Of a stretch of 64,000 bases of DNA, positions 41,437-53,500 are shown piece after piece. The position numbers and the translations under genes are program-made. The stretch covers positions 1 to 64,000 of the forward strand of contig BLSF01000016.1 in the NCBI GenBank assembly GCA_012862575.1. Reading direction: 5' to 3'. The notes beneath the pieces were generated by a model. That model was not told the DNA's origin. It worked only from the letters and a program-made list of their open reading frames with translations, and did no database searches. Source of the stretch: Parietichytrium sp. I65-24A. Taxonomy: Eukaryota; Sar; Bigyra; Thraustochytrida; Thraustochytriidae. Each line of letters begins with the position of its first letter. Position 1 is the first letter of the stretch.

Positions 41437-42526
41437 TTCTAACTTCCGGCCCCGCCCACAGACTTTCGCCCCAATGACCTCGGCACCCAAGTTCAACTTT
41501 GGGCAATTGTCTACAAAGCACAACTTCAAAATCGATCGCGCCAATGCAGGCCCTCAGACTGCGCGTATCCTCGGCCAGACTGAAATTCTCACCGACCTTC
41601 GTAAAGGCGTGCACAGCGAAAGATATCACAAGAAGACCAGCAGCGACTTGGCTCTCGTGGGAACTCGTGTACCCTCACGGCCGCAGGCACGCATGTATAT
41701 TTCTCTCAACCGATATTGCGTTGATCTTTCCAAGTCGCGCACTTGTGCTCTGGCCTTGCCTCTCCCTTTGCTCCGTACACAGTTGACGCACCTTCCACAC
41801 CTTCCACCGTCCCTGCGTGCGTCTCCTTTCAAGTCTCATACTATCTCATACTCACCATTCTAATTAATGTCTATCATGTTGTGATTGTTGTGATGGCCTT
41901 TTACGATCTTTCTCATTTTTCATGATGAAATCAACCAATTCACAGTCAATTCAATTGAGACAGTGAATGAAAACAAGAAAAGCTTTCTGCCACTTCCGAA
42001 TCCAGTTTGCTGAACAACAAGATTGGAATATTAATCCAGATCCATTCTAAACCCCGTATTCTCCATGAACGCATCTCTCGAGCTTTCCGAAAGATCAAAT
42101 GGCATAACATTTAACATAACAAAAAACAACACCATCGCAACCATCGCTAGCTGTGACTCGAGCTCCGTCCCCCACGGAACCACTTTCCTCTCCATCAACC
42201 CCGCGTGCTCCATCTCGGCGCTCCCGAGCGGTCACAGTTGTCGCAGTTGTCGCAGTTTCGCAGTTGTCGCAATTGTCGCAGTTGTCGCAGTTGCAATTGT
42301 GTGCATAGCGAGACGTTTGGACGGCGCCAAGTATTACCGAGCTGTGCGCGCGGGCTGGTGCATGCCGGTCGAGTTTACTTGTTCGTTCGTTTGTTTGTTT
42401 GTTTGTGTATTTGTTTGTTTGTTAGTTTTCGTGCTTGCCCGTGTTGAAAGTGTTGAAAGGAAGCTCGTGCAGGCAGACGGGTAGAGAATCAGGGCGCAAG
42501 TTGCGGGCAGGAGAGCGGCTTCGAAA
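41437..42526. other. Divergent spacer with motif palindrome and nonamer array
   Basis: No gene supported. An imperfect inverted repeat at 41938-41969 has arms TTCACAGTC and GACAGTGAA. A GTTGTCGCA-type tandem array lies at 42231-42300 and a (GTTT)n run at 42380-42424, about 100 bp before the TFIIB-like start. Confidence 0.65.
42231..42300. repeat. (GTTGTCGCA)n nonamer array
   Basis: About seven imperfect 9-bp units in the promoter region of the TFIIB-like gene. Confidence 0.85.
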
Positions 42527-43615
42527 ATGAATGCGGCGCTGGTGGAGAACATCTTGAAGCGGCTGTGCCCGGATAAGAGTCTGCAGTTGGTGGAGTCGCA
42601 GTTCCCGAGCCTGATTGAGGTCCGTCAAGAGCGACTCGCAAAGCAACAAAAGAGTCAAAAGGCGAAGCTCGCATCTACCAGCTACAAGTGCAAGTATTGT
42701 AAAAATTCGGACCAAGGGCAGTTCACGGAAGACGCGAAGAGGGCGAGTGTCACTTGCTTGCGATGTGGAAGTGTCGTGGAGGACCGTAAAGTTCACGATG
42801 GAGAGTGGAAGCGTCAGTTTGCGGACGAAGACAATCCTAGTCAACACGGTCCAGCGCCAGACCCGAGGTTTTCGAGCGGACACAATCTGCGAACAAACAT
42901 TGTGCTCGCTAGCGGGAAAGGCAGTGGTGGCAAGGTGACTAAGAAAGACTTGATGGATCTGAAAAACGCGCAGGAGAAAGTTGAAATGAATTTGAGCAAT
43001 ATGAACGGAGTAGATCTGAGAACAACTCGTATTGGATACAAAGATAAACAGAAAAAAGAGGTGAGTTGCTGGAGGGAATTTCTTTGGTTGTTGACCCTTC
43101 TCAAAAATTGTGAATGGAGTTCTCAATCCGTTCTATTGTCGCTCACATTCGTTCATGCTCTATAGGTTTTCCAAATGCTGGACGATGTCGGCGAGAGTCT
43201 TCAGCTGCACCAGAAAATAATAGAGACTGCGAAGGGGTATTTCGCAGACTACCGTTCCGCAAAGGAGCAGATCCAGATGCGAGACGTGGTTACCGCTGCG
43301 TGTTTGCTGCTAGCATTGCGCGATGCCACTAGTGCGGGAGAGGATCTCCTAGCTAGCTCGGCCACCGATGGAAGTGACCGCGACGCGAGTAGGAAGCGCA
43401 AACTGGACTCATCCGGCGTTGAGAGTGCGGAGCAGACTGGCCGCCGTATTGCTCCGAAGAACTTGCCCAACAATACTGCGCAGTCGACACGTTTTTTGTG
43501 CAAATTTTGCAAAAGAGACTTTAGCAGCAAGAAGGATGTACGGCTACATACCTTGACGTGTAAGAGCAAGCAAAGCGGTGCCAATGGGTCTGCGCCAGCG
43601 GCTGCTTCCAAGTAA
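42527..43615 (+). CDS. TFIIB-type zinc-ribbon protein with single cyclin-like region and C-terminal C2HC finger
   Basis: 327 residues. Exon 1 42527-43060, intron 43061-43165 (105 bp, GTGAGT...ATAG, phase 0), exon 2 43166-43615. Zinc ribbon: Cys55-x2-Cys58 and Cys77-x2-Cys80, with CLRCGSVVEDRKVHDGEWKR and DEDNPSQHG, closely matching the TFIIB ribbon and B-reader region. Exon 2 starts with one helical region (about 180-235: ESLQLHQKIIETAKGYF, then MRDVVTAACLLLALRDA) like a TFIIB cyclin repeat; a second repeat is missing. The C-terminus has a finger Cys290-x2-Cys293-x12-His306-x3-Cys310. TFIIB recruits RNA polymerase II; with half of the core missing this is more likely a divergent regulator than the general factor. 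The architecture is not one I know. Confidence 0.8.
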
Positions 43616-43767
43616 GATAATTTTTATTGAAGGGAAAAAAGAGAAATTTAGAAACTCAGTGAATGTAGAACATGAAGGTACAACATCTAGCCAGACCTTC
43701 CTTATCCCAAGCATAGTTTTAGAACCATTCCTTTTTTGTTTCGTGATATAGCCTTCCACGATGCAAT

Positions 43768-44925
43768 CTAGAGTGTCCGTTTAAATCCAAAATGACAAAG
43801 CATCGGTTCATCGCTCGTCGCAAAGCCCGTTCTCCTATAATGAATAGCGAGTGAACAGGCATCCAAGAGAAAAGGTATAAACGTTTCATTTGACAAGGAC
43901 CTTGCGTGCTGAACCGACCTCTCGCACTCTGCAGGGTATGGGCCAGCTTCTTTGTTCCACATGAAGAACTTTATCTTTTCTCTCAAATCGGTGTCTATTT
44001 CTTCTGCATGAAAATACAGATACGCTGCACATCCCAGTCGATCGATGTCCTTCTCGAACTCAAGCTTAGGGCGTAAGCCCTGCTTATTAGCGAAGAAGCT
44101 CTCCTCGATGCCACTCGGCACGCTATTGAATTGGCCCTCATTTGGAGAATTTGTGTTGCCTATCGGATCAGAGTCCTGGTCTGCACTGATAAAGCTTTTC
44201 CCGTCTTCGGATTTTCGGGTATTCCAACCACATTTCCCATTCAGATCTCCCACGACACTTGAAGACGCCTTCTCCTCGATCGGAACTTCAGCTTTGGCTA
44301 CCTTCGGTGCGGAGCTAACCCAATCTTTTTCTAAGTCTGGCGAAGAGTCTTCTGCTCCGCCACGTTGGGTCTTTTGCCGTTTCGGGTCGGGAGTGAAGTC
44401 GGTATCTGACTTTTTCATCATAGTTTTGTTCTTCTCAATATTAACGGTGCGAAAAGTGGCATCCGCAGAAGATTCAAATCCTTCTCCTGACGCGGAGCGT
44501 GTCGGGGTGTGTAGTTCTTGCCTCAATACTTCCTGTTCCTTCAGTAATCGGGCCCGTGTTAATTCGGCCGTCTTGATCTCAAGAGTTTTGCCAATATAGG
44601 GCACTATTTTTAAAATTCTAGAGCTCACCATCTCGACGTGTTCCTGTGTAAAGTTTCTCAGAGCCTTTAGCTGTTTGTTGGCATCACCGACCTCAGAGAT
44701 ACCGGACTGAAATAGTTCTTCTACCCTCTGAAAGCTCTCCTCCAATTCGGCAGCCTTTTGATGAAACGCCTTTCTTTCCGCCTGGATCTCCGCAAACCAG
44801 TCATCATCGGGGCGATAATTCTTCGCTATATCTTTTGTTCTCTTGTTCATTGAAACTTGCTCCTTCACTTTGTCGAACAGCTCTTTCAGGGCCATGCCCA
44901 GCGTGGATTCTTCATTCGAGGCCAT
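43768..44925 (-). CDS. Coiled-coil protein of unknown function
   Basis: 385 residues from the ATG at 44925. The first about 150 residues are strongly helical and charged (AERKAFHQKAAELEESFQRV, then LEIKTAELTRARLLKEQEVL), a likely coiled coil. The middle is Ser/Lys-rich and disordered, with possible nuclear-localisation lysines (KRQKT). The last about 90 residues form a compact-looking domain (DRLGCAAYLYFHAEEID, then FIPFLLDACSLAIHYRRTG). No family recognised. Only 152 bp separate its stop from that of the TFIIB-like gene. Confidence 0.7.
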   Translation of the reverse strand: MASNEESTLGMALKELFDKVKEQVSMNKRTKDIAKNYRPDDDWFAEIQAERKAFHQKAAELEESFQRVEELFQSGISEVGDANKQLKALRNFTQEHVEMVSSRILKIVPYIGKTLEIKTAELTRARLLKEQEVLRQELHTPTRSASGEGFESSADATFRTVNIEKNKTMMKKSDTDFTPDPKRQKTQRGGAEDSSPDLEKDWVSSAPKVAKAEVPIEEKASSSVVGDLNGKCGWNTRKSEDGKSFISADQDSDPIGNTNSPNEGQFNSVPSGIEESFFANKQGLRPKLEFEKDIDRLGCAAYLYFHAEEIDTDLREKIKFFMWNKEAGPYPAECERSVQHARSLSNETFIPFLLDACSLAIHYRRTGFATSDEPMLCHFGFKRTL

Positions 44926-45836
44926 CTTCTTTCCCTCTAAACCGAATCGGCCGCCAATTTCGGCGGGTTCAAAAACTCTGCCTTGCCGCGAGAAAGGCCT
45001 TCTTGACACTGAGAGAAGGGGGGGAAAAAGAAGCTAGTAACCTTCTTCAGCGCAGCCCCCTCCTTCTCAAGTCTGGAGGAAGGAAGCCTTGGCTCTCGCG
45101 TTCAACGTCCTCTCGACGCTCTCAGCCCTCGCCTACTACCCTCCTCGCCACCTCCTCCTCGCGAGTTGTACATACTCTGCCAAGCGACCAGCTTTGGTGC
45201 TGGAAGACTGTATCCATCTGTATCCCGCGCTATTTATGATTACTATTTATACACGTTTGTTGTTTTGTACTCGAAGATATAAAGGAAGAAAAAAAGAATA
45301 AAAAAATGTTGAACTGCAAGCAGACTGCAAGCGGGAATATGTTATTGATAATCAACTGTACAGGATTTGGTAGCTTTCGTTCGCGTAAAAATTGTAAAAA
45401 TCAAACGAGCACCCAGAGCACCCCAAAAGATTTCCCGTCATCGTGGTGTGTGACATTTAGCCTTTGCTCGTATTTTTAAGTTGAATCCAAGAGAAGCGAG
45501 AGGAAGAGAACGGACGATATACTTCAATATATATTGTAGGATGGAGGGTCGAAGAGCGCAGAGCTGACCATATAGGCACGAAAGAAAAGAGGAACTGGAA
45601 TGTCGATCCCAATTAAACTGTAAAGAAAATAGAAAAAAAAAAGTAGCAAGGGCGATGTTTCTTTCACCTCTAGAAATAACTGGGGCCGACTCAGTACACC
45701 AAGGACCAAGAGATACCGAACTGCCCGTTTGATAGGGCATTGACAGCGAGAAGTGGGTTTTGCACCCGACACAAAAGAATATGAGCGTGGTGTTGAATCT
45801 TGTCTACCCGGAACCTTTCAGTAGGCTGCATGAACG
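44926..45836. other. Spacer between two - strand genes
   Basis: No gene supported. It is AT-rich with A/T homopolymers (for example near 45290 and 45630). It should hold the promoter of the coiled-coil gene and the 3' end of the 510-residue gene. Confidence 0.5.
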
Positions 45837-47369
45837 TCAAATGGAGCCATCAACACTGCTTTGACAAAGGCTCAGATATTTTTGGAATGTAACCTCAGCA
45901 GCCGTTTCATCAATATCCCTCTCTTTGCGTTGGACGAACATTGATAATCGAAACTCGAAAAGTGCATACTCCAGAATTTGGCCGACGTGGCGGATCTGCT
46001 TTTGAATTGGATTCTTCATGGCCGGCTCCTGGATAATTACATCACGTCCGTTTTTCCCCGTTTTCGTCTTGCCGACCTTGACTTTGGTGAATACCGTTTG
46101 TGTGAAGTCGTCCGGTTTGCCTTCCGATATTCGTGTGGAAAAATCGTCGCACGAAATAGAGATTCCCAGCACAGATCTCATGCAGAGCAGAACGTCGATC
46201 AGGTCGTACAATTCCATTTGCTGGAGAAAAGATCCGTCGAAATGGGATTCGTTTTCGAGCCAGACCTTGAGAATGCGTTTCAAAGACATACTCACCTCGC
46301 TCGATACATTTGCATGATGCATTTTGAAGCAAAAATCATGCAAGAGGAGCATCAAGATGGCGTTCCGTGGAGTCCTAGCTTTCACGCACTTCTTCAGCTT
46401 CGGCAAGCAAGATCTTATTTCCTCATCCTCAGAAAGTTGCACAAAGAAGAGGAGGTTGTTGATGGCAAAGAAGTCCTGAGCAAATCGCAAAGGCAAAACT
46501 CGGCGAGCCAGATAGTCGAATACCTCAGGCGTGAAATCATGTTCCGCGGCCTTGTAACTTATGTTCGGCGCGATTTTATTCAGGCTGCTTAAAGCTGCAC
46601 GTGACGCACATCGAGAAGCGACCTGCACAAACTTTGACGTGCCAAGAAATTTTGAGTTTATTTTTTTCTTCCTCCCCTCGAGTTCACCGAAACTTCTGTT
46701 CATAAAAGTAGCAAAAAGTTGGAACAGAAGACTGGGCTTGCCTGCTTTGGTCGTGAAACCGTCGCATATCTCCGTCATTCGCTTGTTGAAGCTCGACGCA
46801 TCATTTCCGTGCGCGTCCATGTCTAAAACATATTTGGCAGGCACTTTAGAGTCATACCAAAGAAGAGCAATCATAAAAAACATGGAAACATCAAAAGGGA
46901 GCTCGATCGGTGCCCAAGGAGACCGGGACAATCGGTGGGAATTGTTATCCTGCATAGATAGCAGCCTCCGGAAACACTTCAGCAGTCCCATGGACCCATT
47001 ATCGTTCTTCGCTACCGTGTATTCGTCCAAGAGCTTGTGCCCGTTATAGTTGAACACTTTCAGCCACTCAAGGTTCTTCTCATCCTTGGGCACCACCTGG
47101 TTGGACGTCATCATTTCCAAGTAGCTCTTGTAATACATGCGAATCAGAGAGTCGAAACCTTTGTTGTTGAACCTTTCTCCGACAACCCGTCTAAGCCACT
47201 GAAGCATTGTAGGCTCTTCGCTGCACACCTCGTGCGAAGGCGACTCCGTTTTCACCTCACGTAAACGCTTGCGATTCCCAGACATGGACGTAGCACTATT
47301 CTCACCGGCAGAGAGCTTCCTCTCCAACAGATTGCCAGCTGCCTCAGAGCCCTCTGCTTCGTCGCCCAT
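45837..47369 (-). CDS. Unrecognised 510-residue protein
   Basis: Single exon, ATG at 47369. The N-terminal 50 residues are acidic and disordered with a basic patch (GNRKRLREVK). The remainder is mostly helical and hydrophobic in an all-alpha pattern, without membrane spans: LKCFRRLLSMQD, FDVSMFFMIALLWYD, FARRVLP-like segments and LYDLIDVLLCMRSVLG. The tail TFQKYLSLCQSSVDGSI ends the protein. It could be a helical-repeat scaffold, but I cannot name a family. The 20-bp palindrome at 47543-47562 is about 175 bp upstream. Confidence 0.7.
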   Translation of the reverse strand: MGDEAEGSEAAGNLLERKLSAGENSATSMSGNRKRLREVKTESPSHEVCSEEPTMLQWLRRVVGERFNNKGFDSLIRMYYKSYLEMMTSNQVVPKDEKNLEWLKVFNYNGHKLLDEYTVAKNDNGSMGLLKCFRRLLSMQDNNSHRLSRSPWAPIELPFDVSMFFMIALLWYDSKVPAKYVLDMDAHGNDASSFNKRMTEICDGFTTKAGKPSLLFQLFATFMNRSFGELEGRKKKINSKFLGTSKFVQVASRCASRAALSSLNKIAPNISYKAAEHDFTPEVFDYLARRVLPLRFAQDFFAINNLLFFVQLSEDEEIRSCLPKLKKCVKARTPRNAILMLLLHDFCFKMHHANVSSEVSMSLKRILKVWLENESHFDGSFLQQMELYDLIDVLLCMRSVLGISISCDDFSTRISEGKPDDFTQTVFTKVKVGKTKTGKNGRDVIIQEPAMKNPIQKQIRHVGQILEYALFEFRLSMFVQRKERDIDETAAEVTFQKYLSLCQSSVDGSI

Positions 47370-48767
47370 CGTTCCCGCGCAAGCTTGAAGCTGCCAATCC
47401 CCAACACCGTGACCTCGTCTCCTTTAATTGCCACCTCTGCCTCGCACCACTTGGCCACGTCTCGGCATGTCTCGGCCTCGCAGTATCTCGCAGTGATATG
47501 AATTATGATAATACGTGGGTGATAATGTCAAGAACCGGTACTCACTGTCAGTACTGACAGTGAATATGCTTTTTTATAGCTTCCGTATCCCCTCGGTACT
47601 CTTGGATGAATAAGCAGGTAAATAAAAATAAATGCGTCGGCCCGGAGAACTCCGTCTATTTTTTATCGTCGAGAACAATAAACATAAATACCGGTACTTA
47701 TGAAAAGCCTGAGGATTTGTTGATCAATGATTGATCAAGAGAGAAATAGATAAATAAAAAATGATTTGGATTTTTTTTTGAATTTTGATTTTTGGAGTCG
47801 AGGGTGTTGGTGTCAGATTATCGATTCCCCTATTCAACCATCAATCAATCAATCAATCAATCAGCGAAATTCTTACTAATTTACTCCAATTGAGCGCTCT
47901 CTATTAGCTATCGTAGTGAATTGGTTAGCCGAATTGATACTAATTACTAATTACTCTTATGTGGCATCTTCCTAGTGGAAACTATAGTGAAAAAGAGCGT
48001 AAATTGTAAGCACTCTTAACAATATCTCCTAGTTGCTCTTGTTAGGTGATTGAAATGCCATGTGGCGCTACTCAAGAGCCTATACACCGAGTAAGCCTAA
48101 GATGAATTGGAAACTTTTTTGGAAACTTTGAACTCTGGAAATGCAACGAACGCAACCCTCAAAATCAAAACTCTCGACCATGAAGAAGACCAAGGCCGCT
48201 TGTGTCTTTCGTGCCTTTGGCTATTTGATGCTATTTGGCACTTGGGCTTGCGTTGATTGCGTTCATACATTGCGCTCACACATTGTGTTCATTGTGTTCA
48301 CTGACATTGAAAGAGAGAGAGACAAAGTATAAAACTTACGAGACGGGAAAAAAGGGAGCGTGGCAAAAACCCAGTTTACGTTTTTCGCCTATTGATCTTA
48401 TTCTTGCGAACTCCTCCCTCCCTTTTCAATATATATATATACTATGTCGATACAACTGCTAACTAATTATTACTGTGCACAGAATAGCAATTACTATCGT
48501 GTGCTTTAGCTCTGCCGCGGACACTTTGAAAGCGTTGAACGCGTACGCGCAGTACGGTCAAGACTAGCGCCTTTCTACTGGTACGAAGCTGTAGCATTCC
48601 GGCTGATCAAGAGTGCTCGAGTACTTCCAAACCTGTGGGAGCAGCACATACGCCTGAACAGTTTCAAGAGGACACCGTACCTGCGATAACTTGGTTGCGT
48701 TTTTTTGGTATTGGGAATATCAAAATCTGAGCTGAGGCGCGGGCTGTTATAGCGCAGCGGCGGCGAA
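47370..48767. other. Divergent spacer with perfect palindrome
   Basis: No gene supported. It holds a 20-bp perfect palindrome at 47543-47562, (CAAT)n at 47841-47862 and an alternating AT tract near 48430. Confidence 0.65.
47543..47562. promoter_or_regulatory. Perfect 20-bp palindrome CACTGTCAGTACTGACAGTG
   Basis: The two halves are exact reverse complements and extend the dispersed TTCACWGTCA motif. It sits in a divergent promoter region, 174 bp upstream of the 510-residue gene's ATG, and would suit a dimeric DNA-binding protein. Function is inferred only. Confidence 0.4.
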
Positions 48768-50287
48768 ATGGAGTACTTGGGCGACCTCGATATGGACCGG
48801 TTTCCATGGGATGACTTGGAGTCGGAAGCTGCGAACACGTTCAGCGGCGCTCAAGGTAGGTTTTCTGGAGGTGTATGTTTTCCAGGTGTGTAGGCTTCAA
48901 TTGTGTGGGAAAAGCACTGCGGTGCGCATCTGACAATCTCGATTTATGTGTTGCGTGAACTGCTCGTGCTGATTGTGGATGGGGGAATGGCGGAATGGCA
49001 GATGAGTCTGCGATGTCGAGGGCCTTGAGGACAGCCACTGAGATGCACAATCATGGGATACTAAATAACGAGGAGAAGTCCGCCTTTAAGCAGCTTGTGT
49101 TGCAGAAAGACCCGAAACTGGAGCAAGACCTGTCAGCCATGCAACAAAAGAACATGACTCCGATGGAGCGCAAGAGCAGCCTTTTGAATCTGAAGCAAAC
49201 ACTGCGGAAAAACACACGAAAGCACAGCCTCGGGTTTCCTGCCGCTGACATGGATGACTCGTTGGACAACTTGACAGACTTGCTGGGAGCACACGATTCT
49301 CTGGAGATGTTGGACTTTCAGGATGGGCTTGGAGGAGGGGCTCATGGGAACGGTTATAACATGCACCACGGCTTCCCTCCGCATGCCGGACAGGGAAATG
49401 GGCATGGCTCTCATGACCCAGCTGCACACTCATCCCATCCGCACTATGGGGCGGGGCGTCATCCGAGCCAGATGTCGTACCACCACTACCCGCATGATCA
49501 GCAAGGACACGCACATCATCAACACCCACACGAAATGCAACCGCAACACCTCGGCGCACCCCACGCAGGTCAATCGCACTACCACCACGCGCAACAACGT
49601 CACTCGCAACATCAACAACAGATGCATCACCTTCATCATCAGCAACACCATGCGCAGATTCAACAAGGTGCACCTGGCGCGACCTCGTCTCAGTCGAAGA
49701 CGAGTAAGCCGCAGTTGCAAAGACAGCAACTACAACAGCAACAACAGCAACTTTTGCGGGCTGCGCTCAACAACAAGAGGAAAAATTCCCCTATGTCTGC
49801 TCCTGCTGCCCCACCAGACGGACCAAAGGCACCGGCGCCAAAACCTGCAGTCCCTCCGCCAAACAATGTAGTTAGCGCAGCAGCTGCTGCAAGCGCTGCT
49901 CGGCGAAACTCTTTACAGGGGCCAGGAGGCTCAAAGTCTTGGCAAATTAGCCCGGAAACAGCCGCGCTGGCGAATCAACTCGCCTTACGTGCACCTGTGC
50001 CATATCAGCTTAAAATGAACACCATAGACCTAGACGCTGGACTCGACAACTTTTCCGCAAAAGAGAAGAAAAATGAGCGCGAACGCAGAAGGCGTCTTCA
50101 GGTCAGCCACGGCTTCAACGACTTGTTCAACATACTCAAGTTGGATGACAGCGCCAAGACCGAAAAGTCTATTGTGCTCATGAGTAGTATCGAGCGCATC
50201 AGAGAGCTTGATTTGATTTGCAAAGACTTGGAGCAGAAGAACAAGGCGCTCCGTGAAGAGGCGCAAAAGCTGGGGATTAAAATTTGA
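48768..50287 (+). CDS. bHLH transcription factor
   Basis: Exon 1 48768-48855 (88 nt), intron 48856-49001 (146 bp, GTAGGT...GCAG, phase 1), exon 2 49002-50287; 457 residues. An ATG in the intron just before exon 2 gives a shorter alternative start. Acidic N-terminus (MEYLGDLDMDRFPWDDLE), a helical part, then a long His/Gln-rich stretch (about 120-260) and Ala/Pro-rich linker. The C-terminus has a basic region (KEKKNERERRRRLQVSHGFN), helix-loop-helix (DLFNILKL, then SIVLMSSIERIRELDLI) and a short Leu-bearing coil (LEQKNKALREEAQKLG), so bHLH with zipper-like extension, at about 385-457. The basic region keeps Glu and Arg residues needed for E-box contact. Targets unknown. Confidence 0.88.
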
Positions 50288-50521
50288 GGAGGCAAGAAAT
50301 CATTTTGGAAGGGCGTTCTCTGCGAAGTCGCGAATTGCACCGACTAGACGCGAGGAGAGCTGGTAGCTATTTCATTTGTGAATAACACCGAACAAGAAAT
50401 ACAACCTTTCCCTTCTTTATTATTTTTTTCTTTTTTCCAAAGATCAGAAATGGGTCCTAGTCACATTGACATCTTCTTTGAAACCCTTCTTTTTGACGCT
50501 AAGCAGTGACGCGTTGCTATT

Positions 50522-53500
50522 TCAAAAAGCCCGGCTTTGTTCTTTAAGATGAAGGCTTGTCACTTCACGTGCTGTCTGGTACACGACCTCGAACGGAACG
50601 TCCACGCGCTTTCCCCAGAGATGATGCCTTTTCCAGTCCACTAGAGGGAATGCTGGACTTGAAAGCCCGTGTTGGATGCGAGCAATAGCGAGTGGAGTAA
50701 GTGGAAGGCCAGTTCGGCCCTTCCCCTCGTACAGTAGACCTTTCGCTTCCGAGAGCAAAACCTTTCGCAAGGCTTGATCTTCACCATTGACTGGATAAGG
50801 AATGGGCAATTCGCACACCTCATTTCCAGAAAAGTAATCAGAGATATACTGTTCCGGCGACCTGTTCTCTGCCTTCCAGTCCTTCATGGCCAGCTTGATA
50901 TCCTGTGGCAGTTTGTTCTGGTCACAAACAGCACACAAGTAAGTGAACATGGAGCCTATGCGCTTTCTGTGAAGATCGTCAATGGATTGCATCTTTTCAA
51001 TTAGTTCTTCTGCAATCGATCTTGGATCTGCCAAGATAGAGTTCTGCAGCGCGCCCGTATGTGAGTCATTCAACCGCACAAACATGCACGGATCCGTAAA
51101 AGTAAGAGACAACTCCTTTTGTTCTTTCAGTGTGCTCAGCGAGCGAATCAATAGAGACACCGAGATCCCCAGCTTCTCACTGATTTCAACAAGGTCGGCC
51201 GTGTACTCCCCGGCACTACTTGTCCCGTTCTTATCGCTTGCTCGAGCAATCGCCAAAAAGTGCAAATCGTGCCGCAACACCGTGCTGTTTGGTCGAAGGG
51301 GCTTCACCTTTACCGTTGCAAACCCGCCAGGAAGCAATCGAATCACCGAAAACGGTTGCAACGAAAGATATACGAGCAACGTTTCTAACACGCCCGGTTT
51401 CAAATCCAGCTCCACTGAAAGTTTGTTGGGCACCACAGACACCTGCCTTTGATGCATTCCGGCCTTTAGAAATCGGAGCAATCCCAGAACGCCAAATTTG
51501 TCAATGTGGTCTCCATATGACAAGGATTTCAACTTTCTCGCATCCGAAGCGTCGAAAAAGGTGTAACAGAGCGCTTCCATTCCGTCTCGTCCTGCACGGC
51601 CAATACCTTGAATATAGTCCTCGATGGAGCGAGGCACTCCCAGATGCACCACTCCGCGAATGTTGGACTTGTCTACACCCATTCCGAAAGCAATTGTGGC
51701 CACTACAATTCGGACGCTTCCTTTCATAAAGGCGCACTGGACTGAATCGCGGTCGGCTCCAGTCATGCCTCCATGGTAGAACTTTGCTGGGAGCTGTTGT
51801 TCGCAAAGTCTTTCCGCCACCGTTTCTGCCTCAAATTTGGTTCGAACGTACACCACGACAGGAGAAGGCTTAGCAAGTGGCCCCTCATCAGCGAGCAACT
51901 CAGCAAGCGCTTTGAATCGTTTGGCGTCGTCCACAAAAACTGCGTGCTCCAGGAGGTTGTCGCGCTCCCATGAACCCACTTTGGTGCCTGATGCAGTGTC
52001 GATGCCTAGGACGTTTGCAACATCATTTACAACACGATGTGTTGCTGTTGCCGTGAGAGCTAGCACGCATCGCGGGCGAAGTTGCGCGAGATCGTGCTCG
52101 CCTTCGTTTGTTGGTGGACCAGCGCCCGATCCTCCTCGAGAGGCGAGGAGTAATTCTCGGAGACGCAGATATGATGGCCTAAAGTTGTGCGACCAAGAGG
52201 AAATGCAGTGAGCCTCATCCACACAAACAAGAGAAATAGGGGGCAACAAGCCGGGAGTGCGGAGCAACCTTTGGAAGCTAGAAGAGAATAGCCGCTCAGG
52301 AGACAGGAACAAAACTTTGATTCTCCCACTCTGTAGAGCTTTGATTGTTCGCGCTATCTCCACCCCAGACTGTCTTCCATTCAAGCACGCCCCAGGAATG
52401 CACAAGGGAAGCGATTTGAGCTGGTCTTCCATCAGGCTGATTAGAGGTGATATGACAATTGTGAGACCGGGCAAAAGTAAAGCAGGAAGCTGGTAGCACA
52501 AGGATTTCCCACTGCCTGTCGCCTGGACCAATAACGTGGATGCGCCATTTAGAACTCGCTGAATCGCCCACTCTTGATCGGCGCGAAAGGATTCAAATCC
52601 AAACACTTTGTGCAACACATCCTCAATCTTGGCGTCGTGCTCGGGACTATCTGGGGAACTGCCAAGGTTCATCTCTTTGATGAGTTCGACGTCTGCCAAG
52701 TTTGCCTCCATCAGCCGCTCAATCAATTCGCTCTTTTTCCCACCAACGGCAAGCGACTTTCGTTGTAAGAGCTCTTTAAGTTGCGCCAAGCTATAGGACT
52801 CCAAGGTTTTGCGAAACTCCTCCGCTCTATGACTTGCGTAATTCTCTTGAGACGTTTCTGACGACCGAATCGTCTCCACAATCTTCTCCGTGCTATCGTC
52901 TGCCCACATAAAGTATTTGCAGCCGCGATCCCCTCCACCAAAGCTATTCCTTCCCTTTCCAGGATTCCATGACGACTGCGCCATACTACAGATGAAAAAC
53001 TGCCTGCCAAAATTTCGGTTCCGCTTCTTCACGGTAAGCAGCGCACATGGAGCATTGTGCCCAGGGCACAATGGTCTTTCCGCCATTTCCCGCATTTCTT
53101 TCGCATGTTGTGCGCTCAACGTTGTGAGGACCTCTTGCAGCTTGCTGTGAGCAGGGTCGTCAGCACTGTGCTTTAATTTGTCCAGCACAACATCCATGCA
53201 ATCCACTTCCTGTGAGCGAGGGGGGGCGTCTTCATTGCGCCCCACTGTAGGCTCGCTTGACTCTTCCTTGGAAATGTACATCTCGCGGCGTTCTCGACGC
53301 ATCTGGGCCGCTGCCGTCCCGCCCTTCTTTCGCATCTGCCAAGAATTCTTCTTCAAGTTGATCTTGACAAAATTTTGCGAGAGCTCTTTCCGAATGACAT
53401 GTTGCTTCTTTGTCGAGCTCTCTTTAGTGGCGGTATTTGAGCTTGATGCACCGGAGGCGATCCTATTTTCCGTGTTCTCGAGCTTTTCCGACACAACTGC

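Noticed and set aside
42422-43126. 234-codon minus frame over the TFIIB-like gene
   Set aside because: It is antisense to a zinc-ribbon coding exon with clear homology and shows no domain of its own.
48995-49001. bHLH start at 48995
   Set aside because: Exon 1 at 48768 joins in frame with good splice sites and adds an acidic N-terminus; 48995 lies in the intron.
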